Positions 16,584-25,453 of a stretch of DNA of 64,000 bases are shown here, one piece after another. Under the pieces are notes generated by a model. The model did not search any database. It saw only the letters and a list, made by a program, of their open reading frames with translations, and was not told where the DNA came from. How positions within the stretch are numbered: the stretch's first letter is position 1; each line of letters begins with the position of its first letter. Position numbers and translations under genes: made by a program. Source of the DNA: Thermogemmatispora aurantia (GTDB lineage Bacteria > Chloroflexota > Ktedonobacteria > Ktedonobacterales > Ktedonobacteraceae); the NCBI RefSeq assembly GCF_008974285.1, contig NZ_BKZV01000002.1, positions 124,001 to 188,000 of the forward strand, read 5' to 3'.

Positions 16584-19055
16584 TTATTCACCATAGGGTA
16601 CCCAGATATTTTTGACCTGGGTCGCCTCGCGCAGAAACTCCTCGCCCTCGCCCTGGACGGGGTCGAGCCAATCGCGCGGATGGCCATAGTTGACCCAGGT
16701 ACGCTTCATATTGCTCGCCGCGGCCAGCTCAACGCGCTTGCAGCCCTCGGCGCTGCCGAAGTACCAGACCGCCTCGACATCCTCGTGTTCGGCCAGGACC
16801 TGAACGAGGGGCTCGCGCTCGCCGGTGACGATATTGACGGCCCCGGCAGGCACATCGGAGGTCTCGAAGACCTGGTAGCAGTCGGTGGCGCTCAGCGGAG
16901 CCTGTGGCGAAGGGATCACCACCAGTGTATTGCCCATTGCCAGCGCGGGGGCCACCAGCGAGAGGAAGCCCAGCAGCGGGAACTCATCGGGGCAGGCAAT
17001 ACCGATCACTCCCACTGGCTCACGCACGGCCAGGACCATCCCACGCAACGGTGGGCGGTGAATGCTGCCCTCGAACTTGTCACACCAGGCGGCGTAGCTG
17101 AAGAGGCGCGCGATGGCGGCCTGTACTTCTGCCGCGGCATCTGCATAGGGGCGGCCCGTCTGCTGGACCAGGCGCAGGGCAAACTCTTGCTCGCGGGCGG
17201 CCAGGTTCTCGGCAATGTAGAAGAGGATCTGGGCCCGCTGGTGAGGAGAGGCTCCGCTCCAGGCGCGGGCGGCATGGGCCGCCTCGACGGCATTGCGGAT
17301 GTCCTTGCGGTTGCCAGCGCCGACCTGGCCGATGATCATGCCCTGGGGATCGCGCACCGGCAGGCTGTAGCCGCTGTCTGGGCGGACCTGCCTGCCGCCG
17401 ATGAAGAGCTTGGGGGTGCGATCGATCGGCGGGATGCGCCCCGCCAGATCGGCAAAGACCTCGCTGCCGGCCAGGGCCAGGCCGTTGCTTCTATGCTCCG
17501 CATGGCCATTGCCGCTCTGGGCTTTGTTCTCGCCGCTTGCCGGTGCTTCCGCCAGCCCACGACGCCGGCTCGCCCGCCCACCGGCCCCCTCCCAGCGAGG
17601 ACGGACATACTCATAGAGGCCCTCCTTGCCACCCTCGCGTCCAAAGCCGCTCTCGCGATAACCACCGAAGCCACAGGAGGCGTCGAAGAGATTGGTGGCA
17701 TTGATCCAGACGGTGCCTGCCTGCAAGCGCGCGGCCACATCCAGGGCCAGATTGATATTCTCGCTCCACACGCTGGCCGCCAGTCCGTAACGCGTGTTGT
17801 TAGCCAGCGTCACCGCTTCCTCCGGCGTACGGAAGGTCATGGTAACAAGCACGGGACCAAAGATCTCGACCTGGGCAATGGTCATGGCCGGGGCCACGTT
17901 GGTGAAGAGGGTCGGCGGGAAGAAATAGCCCTCGCGTGGGCAAGCTGTCGACGGCTGCCAGAGCTGGGCCCCTTCTTCGACCCCGCGCTCGACCAGGCGG
18001 CGGATCTCGCGCAGCTGGGCCTCCGAGACGATCGCTCCGATATCGATGGCCTTATCCAGCGGATCGCCGACGCGCAGCTTCTCCATGCGCGCTCGCACCT
18101 TGGCGATCAGGCGATCGGCGATGCTCTCCTGGACCAGCAGGCGCGAGCCAGCGCAGCAGACCTGACCCTGGTTAAACCAGATGGCATCGACGACGCCTTC
18201 GACCACGCTGTCCAGGTCAGCATCCTCAAAGACCACGAAAGGCGATTTGCCGCCCAGCTCTAGCGAGAGGCGCTTGCCAGAGCCGGCGGTCGCCCGGCGA
18301 ATGGCACGACCTACCTCGGTAGAGCCGGTGAAGGCGATCTTGTTGACATCGGGATGACGCACCAGAGCCTCGCCAACCTGCCCAGCCTCGCCGGTCACAA
18401 TGTTGACAACCCCTGGCGGCAGGCCAACCTCTTCGACAATCTCGGCGAATTTCATGGCCGTCAGGGGAGTGTAGCGCGCCGGCTTGAGGACGACTGTATT
18501 GCCCATTGCCAGGGCTGGCGCTACTTTCCAGGCCAGCATGAGCAGGGGGAAGTTCCAGGGAATGATCTGTCCCACGACCCCTAGCGGCTCGTAGCCAGCC
18601 AGCTCGCTCTCCATGAGCTGGGACCAACCAGCATGATAGTAGAAATGGCGCGCAACCAGCGGAATATCGATGTCGCGCGTCTCGCGAATTGGCTTCCCAT
18701 TATCCAGCGTCTCCAGGACCGCGAGCAGACGCGCATGCTTCTGTATATGGCGGGCAATGGCATAGAGGTAGCGCGCCCGCACATGACCGGGGGTCTTGCT
18801 CCAGCCCGGGAAAGCCCGCCGCGCCGCGGCTACCGCGGCATCGACATCAGCAGCGTTGCCCGCGGCGACTCGCGCCAGAACTTTGCCCGTGGCCGGATTG
18901 ATGGTCTCCAGATACTGAGCGCTGGCCGGCTTGACCCGGCGATTATTGATGAACAGGTCAAAGGGCTGGTGCTGGGCCAGCCACTGCAGGGCAGGCTCTG
19001 CCGTCTCGGGCGCCGGCCCATACTCCATTGATTCGAACAGCTCTAAGATACTCAT
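16584..19055 (-). CDS. Two-domain aldehyde dehydrogenase, ALDH16 type
   Basis: An 823-residue protein of two fused ALDH domains. The first (about 1-490) is complete: PWNFP (oxyanion Asn168), TGSTEVGR, LELGGKSP (general base Glu266) and the nucleophile Cys300 in GQVCCAGSR. After a linker (about 495-540) a second ALDH domain starts at LFIGGRQV. It retains the nucleotide-binding half but diverges and stops early, lacking the Glu and Cys motifs. This is the bacterial ALDH16 layout: an active N-terminal domain and a pseudo-domain behind it. It oxidises aldehydes to acids with NAD(P)+; the substrate is not predictable. Its ATG at 19055 follows a purine-rich stretch. A hairpin lies after its stop. 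Confidence 0.88.
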   Translation of the reverse strand: MSILELFESMEYGPAPETAEPALQWLAQHQPFDLFINNRRVKPASAQYLETINPATGKVLARVAAGNAADVDAAVAAARRAFPGWSKTPGHVRARYLYAIARHIQKHARLLAVLETLDNGKPIRETRDIDIPLVARHFYYHAGWSQLMESELAGYEPLGVVGQIIPWNFPLLMLAWKVAPALAMGNTVVLKPARYTPLTAMKFAEIVEEVGLPPGVVNIVTGEAGQVGEALVRHPDVNKIAFTGSTEVGRAIRRATAGSGKRLSLELGGKSPFVVFEDADLDSVVEGVVDAIWFNQGQVCCAGSRLLVQESIADRLIAKVRARMEKLRVGDPLDKAIDIGAIVSEAQLREIRRLVERGVEEGAQLWQPSTACPREGYFFPPTLFTNVAPAMTIAQVEIFGPVLVTMTFRTPEEAVTLANNTRYGLAASVWSENINLALDVAARLQAGTVWINATNLFDASCGFGGYRESGFGREGGKEGLYEYVRPRWEGAGGRASRRRGLAEAPASGENKAQSGNGHAEHRSNGLALAGSEVFADLAGRIPPIDRTPKLFIGGRQVRPDSGYSLPVRDPQGMIIGQVGAGNRKDIRNAVEAAHAARAWSGASPHQRAQILFYIAENLAAREQEFALRLVQQTGRPYADAAAEVQAAIARLFSYAAWCDKFEGSIHRPPLRGMVLAVREPVGVIGIACPDEFPLLGFLSLVAPALAMGNTLVVIPSPQAPLSATDCYQVFETSDVPAGAVNIVTGEREPLVQVLAEHEDVEAVWYFGSAEGCKRVELAAASNMKRTWVNYGHPRDWLDPVQGEGEEFLREATQVKNIWVPYGE

Positions 19056-19321
19056 AGCAGTGATGCGCCCCCTCCCTCAACGTCTCGCAAGAGAGCCGAC
19101 GACAGGCCATCGGCACGGGCTATTGTATCCCGCCTCGCCCCCCGGCGGCAAGTCCCCAGCAGTCCTCAGCTCACCACACCAGCCCGTCCTCCACAGCAGG
19201 CGCCCGGGCAGCCAACCGCGAGCAAGATGACGACGGCAGCCTCACGCCTCTTCTCTCCAGACCATGTTTACAGAGGGTAGAGAGAGGAGTCTAGAACAGC
19301 CAGGGTTCTTACGTGGGTTAC

Positions 19322-20848
19322 TTACTGGCTGGGAGGGAAGCCGGGCGAGAGGGACCACAGGCCGCTCTCACCTGTAAAACGGTTGTTCTCATCATGAACC
19401 TCGAAGCTCCCAGCCATCTGGCTCCCGACCTTGATCATGCCCTCGAAAACCAGGCTAGCCTTGCCGCCGTAAATAGACACCGTAAAATGGATGACACCTT
19501 GCTGATTCAGCGTTCCTGAGCAAGGCCCACTCTGTCCCAGGCCACTGAAAAAGCCCGAGAAGCGTCCTTGATGCTGCTGCAGGTGCGAGAGCACCAGTAG
19601 AGTGCGTGTGCTGGTCAGCAGATCCTGGGCAGTGCCTACATAATCGGCAAAGAGAGCCGGATAGGGATAGGCATCACCTGCCAGAGGCACCTGCGACGTG
19701 GCTTTGGCCGGCGCGCTCCCTGGGGCTGTCGACGACCGGGGCGCTAAGGAGCGCGCGACGAGCGAGTGCAGCGGGCTGCTCAGGCCAATCGCTACCGCGC
19801 CTGCTACCAGTGTCAGCACCAGAGCCAGGATGAGTGCGCTCAGCACCAGGCGGCGCCGCCGACGATGTGCCTGCCGGAGATTCTCCTGGACCTTGCGTTC
19901 CGGGAATAACTCGGTCGAGGCTGCCATCGCCTCCAGCGAGGGCGTTGCTTCCTCGGGGGCCGTGGTCGCCTCTGGATCGAGGCGGGCGTGGCTGACGACA
20001 GCGCGCCAGAACTCGCGCACACTGGCAAAGCGCTCCTGGCTGTTCAGCGCCAGGGCGCACTGGAGATCTTCGCTGACGGCACGCGGCAGGCCGGGCACCA
20101 GCTCGTGAGCGGGTCGCAGGGGATCACGCTCCGCTCCGTTTTGGAGGAGAAGCACGCGCTCAAAGGCATCGCAGGGGAACTGGCCCGTCAGCAGGGTATA
20201 GAGCGTCGCCCCCAGCCCATAGACATCGGTGCGTATATCAGTGCGCCCTCGTCCCCCATACTGCTCCGGTGCCGCGTAACCAGGGGTCCCCTGGCGAATC
20301 GTTGTCGTCATGCCATCAGGAATATAGAGCTTGGCCAGACCGAAATCGACCAGCATGGCACCGCGTCCCGCCGCAGGGACGATGATATTCGATGGCTTGA
20401 TATCGCGATGGATGACGGGCGGCTGCTGGCTATGCAAATAGTCAAGAGCATCAATGACCGGCTCCAGCGTCGTCAGCAGATGGGCTAAGGGAATGCGCCG
20501 GCCAGGGGTGAGGCGCCGCAGCTCCTCCAGGTTGGCGCCGCGGATATAATCCATCAATAAATAGCTGCGCTGATTGCGCACATCGTCGAAAAAGCGATAG
20601 ACGCGCGGCAAGGCCGGATGCTGCAGCCGCATCAACAGACTGGCCTCCAGGGCCAGGCTGCGCCGCTCGCGCTCGGTGGTCGTAACAACTTCTTTGAGGG
20701 CAAAGAGCTTGCCGGAGCCACGCAGTTCCATCACCAGGTAGACCGAACCGAACCCTCCTGTGCCCAGACAAGCTTCGACACGATAGCGGGTCTGAGTGGG
20801 ATCTTTAATGATAGATCCCGTTCTCAGCCTGGTCTGTGTCCTCTGCAT
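19322..20848 (-). CDS. Membrane-anchored Ser/Thr protein kinase (PknB-like)
   Basis: A 508-residue protein from the ATG at 20848 (GGAG site upstream). The kinase domain (about 22-285) has the P-loop GTGGFGSVY, catalytic-site Lys in FALKEV, HRDIKPSN, DFGLAK and GYAAPEQY, so it should be active. A linker leads to one membrane helix (about 335-358, LVLSALILALVLTLVAGAVAIGL). The exported C-terminal region (about 360-508) has no PASTA repeats. It looks like a small beta-rich domain (FSGFFSGLGQSGPCSGTLNQ, then VSIYGGKASLVFEGMI) that might sense a ligand. The gene stands alone, with its own promoter at 20894-20922. Confidence 0.9.
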   Translation of the reverse strand: MQRTQTRLRTGSIIKDPTQTRYRVEACLGTGGFGSVYLVMELRGSGKLFALKEVVTTTERERRSLALEASLLMRLQHPALPRVYRFFDDVRNQRSYLLMDYIRGANLEELRRLTPGRRIPLAHLLTTLEPVIDALDYLHSQQPPVIHRDIKPSNIIVPAAGRGAMLVDFGLAKLYIPDGMTTTIRQGTPGYAAPEQYGGRGRTDIRTDVYGLGATLYTLLTGQFPCDAFERVLLLQNGAERDPLRPAHELVPGLPRAVSEDLQCALALNSQERFASVREFWRAVVSHARLDPEATTAPEEATPSLEAMAASTELFPERKVQENLRQAHRRRRRLVLSALILALVLTLVAGAVAIGLSSPLHSLVARSLAPRSSTAPGSAPAKATSQVPLAGDAYPYPALFADYVGTAQDLLTSTRTLLVLSHLQQHQGRFSGFFSGLGQSGPCSGTLNQQGVIHFTVSIYGGKASLVFEGMIKVGSQMAGSFEVHDENNRFTGESGLWSLSPGFPPSQ

Positions 20849-20893
20849 CGCTGACTCCAGCTTATCGACACGCTTGGGTACAATATCTGTTCC

Positions 20894-20922
20894 ATTATAC
20901 GAACCGCCCGATAGATAAACAA
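20894..20922 (-). promoter_or_regulatory. Predicted sigma-70 promoter of the Ser/Thr kinase gene
   Basis: Minus strand TTGTTT (20922-20917), 17 bp, perfect TATAAT (20899-20894), about 40 bp before the start codon. Confidence 0.6.
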
Positions 20923-21123
20923 GGGTTATGCAATGATCTTGCTCTCCAACGCTCACTTGCTATCCTGGCAAAATGTGAGCTTCGTGATCATGAACACGAC
21001 ATTGCAACCGCAGAGATAACAAAGTTGCACCCTCTGCTCTGCTATGCTTCCGCCAGGATGACAGGAAAGAAAACTGGGCTTTTGTAGACAGGCGTCCACT
21101 ATCACTGCACGGAGACCGGGCAG

Positions 21124-22413
21124 ATGAGCGATCCAGAGCATTTAGCTATACTCAGGCAGGGAGTGCAAGCCTGGAACCATTGGCGTCAGCAGGCACAGCC
21201 CCTGGTATTTTGGAGGCCATCCCCTCTCTACGGCCAGGGACCAGACCTTAGCGGCGCCGATCTGCGCGAAGCAGACCTGGCCGGCATTAATCTCGACCAT
21301 ACGAATTTGCGCGGCGCCAATCTGAGCGAGGCCAATCTGAAAGGTGCCAGCCTGCTTCTGGCCGATCTGCGCAACGTTAATCTCCAGCGGGCTAATCTCT
21401 GCCGGGCCCGTGTAACTGCCGATCTGCGCAGCGCGGATCTACGTGAGGCCCTTCTGGCGGGCGCGGATCTGCGCGGCTCCTGGCTCGATGCAAGTATCAG
21501 ATTGGAGGGAGTTCTTTTGCAGGACGCTGAGCACGGCAGCGCACGGCTTGCTGGCCTCGACTGGTCGCAGGTTAAGCTGGCAGCCATCGATTGGGAGCAG
21601 GTCACTATCCTGGGCGATGAAGAGCTGCTCTTTGCTCCATCACAGCCCGGAGACGAGCCGAGCGCTCTGAATAAGCGCCTGGAGGAATACGAGCGTCTCT
21701 GGCAGTATGAGAGCGCGATCCGCTCCTACGAGTCCCTCAGCCAGGCTTTGCAGGAGCAGGGATTGCCAGCCCCGGCTACACGCTTCCGGGAACGGGCGCG
21801 CTTGCTTCGACAGCACCCGGAATATCGAGAACTTCGGCAACACCATCGAAAAGAGCGCAGCCTGAGAGCAGCCCTGGACACGGCCATTGCACTACTGAGG
21901 TGGGGAAGCCTTCCAGGCGGCCTGGCCCTGGCTAGCTGGGGCCTGGCTCTGGTTCTCTGGCAGCCCTGGCCCGGTCTGGTTCCTTTGCTGCTGGGCATGC
22001 TCGTCTTTGTCAGCAGCTTGTTTTCGCAGCTCAGAGAGAGAAAGCCTGCTTTTCCCCCGAGCCTGGTCCTGGCGCAAGTCCTCGCGACGACGGGGCTGGT
22101 CGCCAGCATAGCGCTCTTCGTGCTGGGTCCACTCCTGCTCGTTGCTCGGAAGGCGGGAGCCGCCGTGAGCCTCTTGCTCTCTCTCTTCGGGGGAAGCCTT
22201 TATCTGGTGAGCATCTTCAGCCTACGCTCTGAGCAAGGTTCCTCCATCTTCGCTCGCTTCTCTGTGATAAGTCTCCTCCCACTCTGCATCCTTCTGCTTC
22301 CTGGCCTGCTATGTATCGTTGGACCACCTTCCTCGCGCCCTGCGATGATCTTTGAATCGCTGATCTTACTCCTCCTTGCCTCTTCAACATTCTTGATAGG
22401 GAGAGCACAGTGA
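21124..22413 (+). CDS. Pentapeptide-repeat protein with C-terminal membrane helices
   Basis: A 429-residue protein. Residues about 41-165 contain tandem A(D/N)LxX pentapeptides (for example [17 protein letters not shown]), which fold as a right-handed quadrilateral beta-helix. Residues about 183-245 form helical hairpins ([20 protein letters not shown]) resembling one or two TPR-like units. The rest (about 255-429) is four to six hydrophobic helices. Pentapeptide proteins of this layout are known in Chloroflexota and cyanobacteria, without an assigned function. The protein probably sits at the membrane with the beta-helix in the cytosol. It is divergent from the Ser/Thr kinase gene. Confidence 0.82.
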   Translation: MSDPEHLAILRQGVQAWNHWRQQAQPLVFWRPSPLYGQGPDLSGADLREADLAGINLDHTNLRGANLSEANLKGASLLLADLRNVNLQRANLCRARVTADLRSADLREALLAGADLRGSWLDASIRLEGVLLQDAEHGSARLAGLDWSQVKLAAIDWEQVTILGDEELLFAPSQPGDEPSALNKRLEEYERLWQYESAIRSYESLSQALQEQGLPAPATRFRERARLLRQHPEYRELRQHHRKERSLRAALDTAIALLRWGSLPGGLALASWGLALVLWQPWPGLVPLLLGMLVFVSSLFSQLRERKPAFPPSLVLAQVLATTGLVASIALFVLGPLLLVARKAGAAVSLLLSLFGGSLYLVSIFSLRSEQGSSIFARFSVISLLPLCILLLPGLLCIVGPPSSRPAMIFESLILLLLASSTFLIGRAQ

Positions 22414-22603
22414 TCTATGCAGAGCAGTATTTTCAGAGCAGATTGCAGCTGTCAGGGGCTACAGAGAGAATGCCTGATGCCAAAATTTCACTTTACTCGT
22501 AACCATCTTCGTTCGTTCTACCACCAGAAAGCGCTTCTGTCTCGGACCTAACCACGCGGACCCAGCCAAAGGCAGGGACAAGTTGATCTCAAGAGGAGAG
22601 CCT

Positions 22604-23458
22604 ATGAGAAACTGCATGCGTTGTCGCCCCAAGATGGGCAGCCTTCTGCAGCTGTTCGCCATACTCTGCCTTATTTCGCTCGTCTGGGCACCAGGGCTAA
22701 GAGCTACTCCGAAGGCGGCGGCCTCCCCCTCGGCCTTTGTGCGCATCATGCATGCCTCACCCGATATCGGTGTGGCCGACGTCTTTCTCGATGGGCAGCG
22801 GGCCTTGAGCAACTTCCAGTTCGGCACGGTCACCGACTATCTGGCCATCCCACCAGGGCCACACAAGGTGCAGGTGGCACTGATCGGCAAGGGACCAGAT
22901 GCAGCGGTGATTACGCAGACCCTGTCAGTTGAGCCAGGCTTCGCTTATACGGTGGCGGCTATTGGTGTCCAGGCGACTGGCTTATCGCTGGTGGTTTTCA
23001 AGGAGGATAATAGTCTGGCCGCCGGCAAGGCCAAGTTGCGCTTCTATCACCTCTCGCCCGAGGGCGGGCCGGCCACGCTGACCGCCAATGGCGCCCCGCT
23101 GATTAAGAATCTACAGTATCTGCAGGCCAGTGACTACACCCTCCTGGCCCCAGGGCGCTACACCTTCGATGTGGACCTGGCGCAGCAGCACATCTCTCAG
23201 CAGACAACGCTGGAGGTGGCTGCCAACCAGATTACCAGTATTTTCAGCATCGGGCTACCGCTGGGGACGCCAAAGCTGGAGCTGGTAGCGCGTCAGGTTG
23301 CGGGCACGCCCGGTCTGCCAGACACCGGTAGCGACCCCGGAACCTCTGCCAATCCGCCTGCTCAGGTCGGCGTGCCTGTGGCTTTGCCGCTGGTCCTGAC
23401 ACTGCTCTTGCTTTTGATCGGTGGATCGACAACTCTCTTGCTGCGTAGCCGACGCTAA
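22604..23458 (+). CDS. Secreted DUF4397-domain protein with LPDTG sortase signal
   Basis: A 284-residue exported protein. The N-terminal signal (basic start, hydrophobic LLQLFAILCLISLVW, cleavage near ATPKAAA) is followed by a DUF4397 domain (about 45-225: FVRIMHASPDIGVADVFLDG, DYLAIPPGPHKVQV). The C-terminus carries LPDTG at residues 238-242 (bases 23315-23329), a short Pro/Ala spacer, a hydrophobic helix (PLVLTLLLLLIGG) and a basic tail. This is the cell-wall sorting-signal pattern, although the gap from LPDTG to the helix (about 15 residues) is longer than usual. The ATG at 22604 has AAGAGGAGAGCC. The next gene is a sortase, so the pair is very likely enzyme and substrate. Confidence 0.85.
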   Translation: MRNCMRCRPKMGSLLQLFAILCLISLVWAPGLRATPKAAASPSAFVRIMHASPDIGVADVFLDGQRALSNFQFGTVTDYLAIPPGPHKVQVALIGKGPDAAVITQTLSVEPGFAYTVAAIGVQATGLSLVVFKEDNSLAAGKAKLRFYHLSPEGGPATLTANGAPLIKNLQYLQASDYTLLAPGRYTFDVDLAQQHISQQTTLEVAANQITSIFSIGLPLGTPKLELVARQVAGTPGLPDTGSDPGTSANPPAQVGVPVALPLVLTLLLLLIGGSTTLLLRSRR

Positions 23459-24170
23459 GAGTAGACGGAGGCGCAAGGCGCGGTCACAGGTCCAAGATCG
23501 CGGTCGACGTTGGCAGCTGAGGAGTCTTCTCTCAGGCAGAAGGATACCTGGGTTGCAGTTGCTGCTGAGGGCCTGCTCTCTGTTGTTGGCTGTCTTGCTC
23601 TTGCTGAACAGCTGCGGCTCGACCGGGGCGGCCACCACTCACGTCCGTGACGGTCAGCCGCTGCTGATGGGGGAGGCTCGCTTTCCCGATCGCTCTCCGC
23701 GCTCGACGAGCGGCCAGCCAGGAGTGCCGACGCGCCTGCGCATTCCGGCTATCGGCGTGGATGCCATCGTTGAGGCAGTGGGGGTAACGGCCAGTGGCGA
23801 GCTGGAGGTGCCAGTGCGCCAGCCCTGGGACGACGTGGGCTGGTACCGGCTTGGTCCGCGCCCTGGCGAGCGCGGCAGCGCCGTGATCGATGGGCATCTC
23901 GACCGTCCTGGGGGAGCACCGGCTGTCTTCTGGCGCCTGCGTGAGCTGAAGCCAGGCGCCGTCGTTCAGGTGCTCGATACTCAGGGAGAGTGGTGGTCTT
24001 TCCGGGTACATGCTCTGGCCTACTATCCTCCGGCGCAGGCCCCACTACAACAGATTTTTGCCGATACCAGCGGCCACTACCTCAATCTGATCACCTGCGC
24101 TGGTGACTGGATCGCCAGCGAGCATCAGACACAGCTCCGCCTTGTCGTCTACACGACGCTGATCACCTGA
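23421..24170 (+). CDS. Class E/F-type sortase
   Basis: A 249-residue protein from a GTG at 23421 that overlaps the preceding gene by 38 bp; the true start is uncertain. After a basic cytoplasmic tail there is one signal-anchor helix (about 45-62), then the extracytoplasmic sortase domain (about 100-249). The catalytic triad is His159 in DGHLD, Cys226 in LITCAGDW and Arg240 in QLRLVVY. This is the class E/F layout of Gram-positive-type housekeeping or accessory sortases, which transpeptidate LPxTG-type signals. Its neighbour carries LPDTG. The position right behind the substrate gene argues for a dedicated pair. Confidence 0.87.
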   Translation: MDRQLSCCVADAKSRRRRKARSQVQDRGRRWQLRSLLSGRRIPGLQLLLRACSLLLAVLLLLNSCGSTGAATTHVRDGQPLLMGEARFPDRSPRSTSGQPGVPTRLRIPAIGVDAIVEAVGVTASGELEVPVRQPWDDVGWYRLGPRPGERGSAVIDGHLDRPGGAPAVFWRLRELKPGAVVQVLDTQGEWWSFRVHALAYYPPAQAPLQQIFADTSGHYLNLITCAGDWIASEHQTQLRLVVYTTLIT

Positions 24171-24199
24171 CGCGGGACAGTCGGGTGCCCCGCGTCAGG
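24166..24199. terminator. Bidirectional hairpin between sortase and deoC genes
   Basis: CCTGACGCGGG (24166-24176) pairs with CCCGCGTCAGG (24189-24199). It overlaps the sortase stop codon and lies 20 bp past the convergent deoC stop. Confidence 0.6.
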
Positions 24200-24219
24200 T
24201 CGGCGAGCTGGGTGGCTCA

Positions 24220-25284
24220 CTAGACCAGGGGGTTATAATGGGCAGCGGCGTAATGGCCGGTGACGAAGTAGGAGAGCTGGCGCTCGATGTCGGAGAGCAG
24301 CCCACTGGCTCCAATGCGGAAGAGGCGACCGCTGAGCCACTCATCGCCTAGCTCTTCTTTCATGAGGATCAGCCAGTCGAGGGCCGTCTTGGCGCTGCGA
24401 ATGCCGCCAGCAGGCTTAAGGCCAACCCGATAGCCCGTGCGCTCGTAGTACTCGCGGATGGCACGCGTCATGACCAGGCCCACCGGCAGAGTCGCATTGA
24501 CGGCTTCCTTGCCGGTAGAGGTCTTAATGAAATCAGCCCCGGCCATCATGCAGACCAGACTGGCCATGCCAACGTTGCGCAGCGTGGCCAGCTCGTGCGT
24601 GGCCAGGATGGTCTTCATGTGGGCTTCGCCGCAGGCTATGCGGAAGGCTCGCACTTCGTCATAGAGGGCCTGCCAGTTGCCGGTCAGGACGTGGGCACGC
24701 GAGATGACCACGTCGATCTCACGAGCACCGGCACGCACCGAAGCCGCGATTTCTGCCAGCTTTTGGTCCAGCGCGATCTGGCCGGCAGGGAAGCCAGTGG
24801 AAACGGCGGCCACAGGAATCTGGGTACCGCGCAGGGCCGCCACAGCCACCGGGACCAGGTTGTGATAGACGCAGACTGCCGCTACCTGGATGCGCTCCTC
24901 GGGGACTCCAAGCGCCTCCAGCAGCTCGCTGCGCACAGGATGGCGCGCTTTGGCACACAGCCGGCGCACCGTGCCGGGCGTATCGTCCCCGGCCAGGGTG
25001 GTGAGGTCCAGACAGGTGATGGCTCGCAGCAGCCAGGCAGCCTGCCATTCGCGCTTGACGGTGCGGCGCGTCGGCAGAGTGGCCGCCCGGCGCTCGACGG
25101 CGCTGCGATTGGCGCGCACTTCGCGCAGCCAGCCCAGATCAAGCGGCACACCAGGATTACGCTCATCCCGCGGCTGGTCTTCTTGCCCCTGCGCCATCGT
25201 GGGCTGCTGCTCTGGATGCGCACTTACGCTTTGCTCTTGCGCCTCTGGCTCTCTTTTAATGGTAGTCACTGCTCTTCCCCCCAT
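24220..25284 (-). CDS. deoC: Deoxyribose-phosphate aldolase, long eukaryote-like form
   Basis: A 354-residue DERA, which cleaves 2-deoxyribose 5-phosphate to glyceraldehyde 3-phosphate and acetaldehyde. The Schiff-base Lys is in FIKTSTGK and the second active-site Lys in GLKPAGGIR. Bacterial DeoC is usually 215-260 residues. Here the core is preceded by about 70 residues and runs through DLTTLAGDD, IDVVISRAHVLTGNW, GEAHMKTILATHEL and KEELGDEWL, all features of the animal-type enzyme. The start is ambiguous: the ATG at 25284 is used, while a GTG at 25269 has a better GGGGGAAGAG site. The role fits nucleoside salvage together with phosphopentomutase at 49872. Confidence 0.92.
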   Translation of the reverse strand: MGGRAVTTIKREPEAQEQSVSAHPEQQPTMAQGQEDQPRDERNPGVPLDLGWLREVRANRSAVERRAATLPTRRTVKREWQAAWLLRAITCLDLTTLAGDDTPGTVRRLCAKARHPVRSELLEALGVPEERIQVAAVCVYHNLVPVAVAALRGTQIPVAAVSTGFPAGQIALDQKLAEIAASVRAGAREIDVVISRAHVLTGNWQALYDEVRAFRIACGEAHMKTILATHELATLRNVGMASLVCMMAGADFIKTSTGKEAVNATLPVGLVMTRAIREYYERTGYRVGLKPAGGIRSAKTALDWLILMKEELGDEWLSGRLFRIGASGLLSDIERQLSYFVTGHYAAAHYNPLV

Positions 25285-25453
25285 AACATTGGTGGGCGCC
25301 ACTTGCAGGCTAGCGCTGCCCCAGACGGGTTCTCACTGGACGCGCCAGCGCCAACAGTTGCCCAACCTGAGTCGAAGGCCCGCTTCGCTTCAGCTCCCTT
25401 CGCTTCTTTGCCCTCTATCATCTTGCACGAGCCAGGCTTTGTCAAGGTGCCGC

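Noticed and set aside
16488-18263. 591-codon plus-strand open frame opposite the ALDH gene
   Set aside because: It is antisense to a clear two-domain ALDH and its codon pattern mirrors the coding strand. This is a typical shadow in GC-rich DNA.
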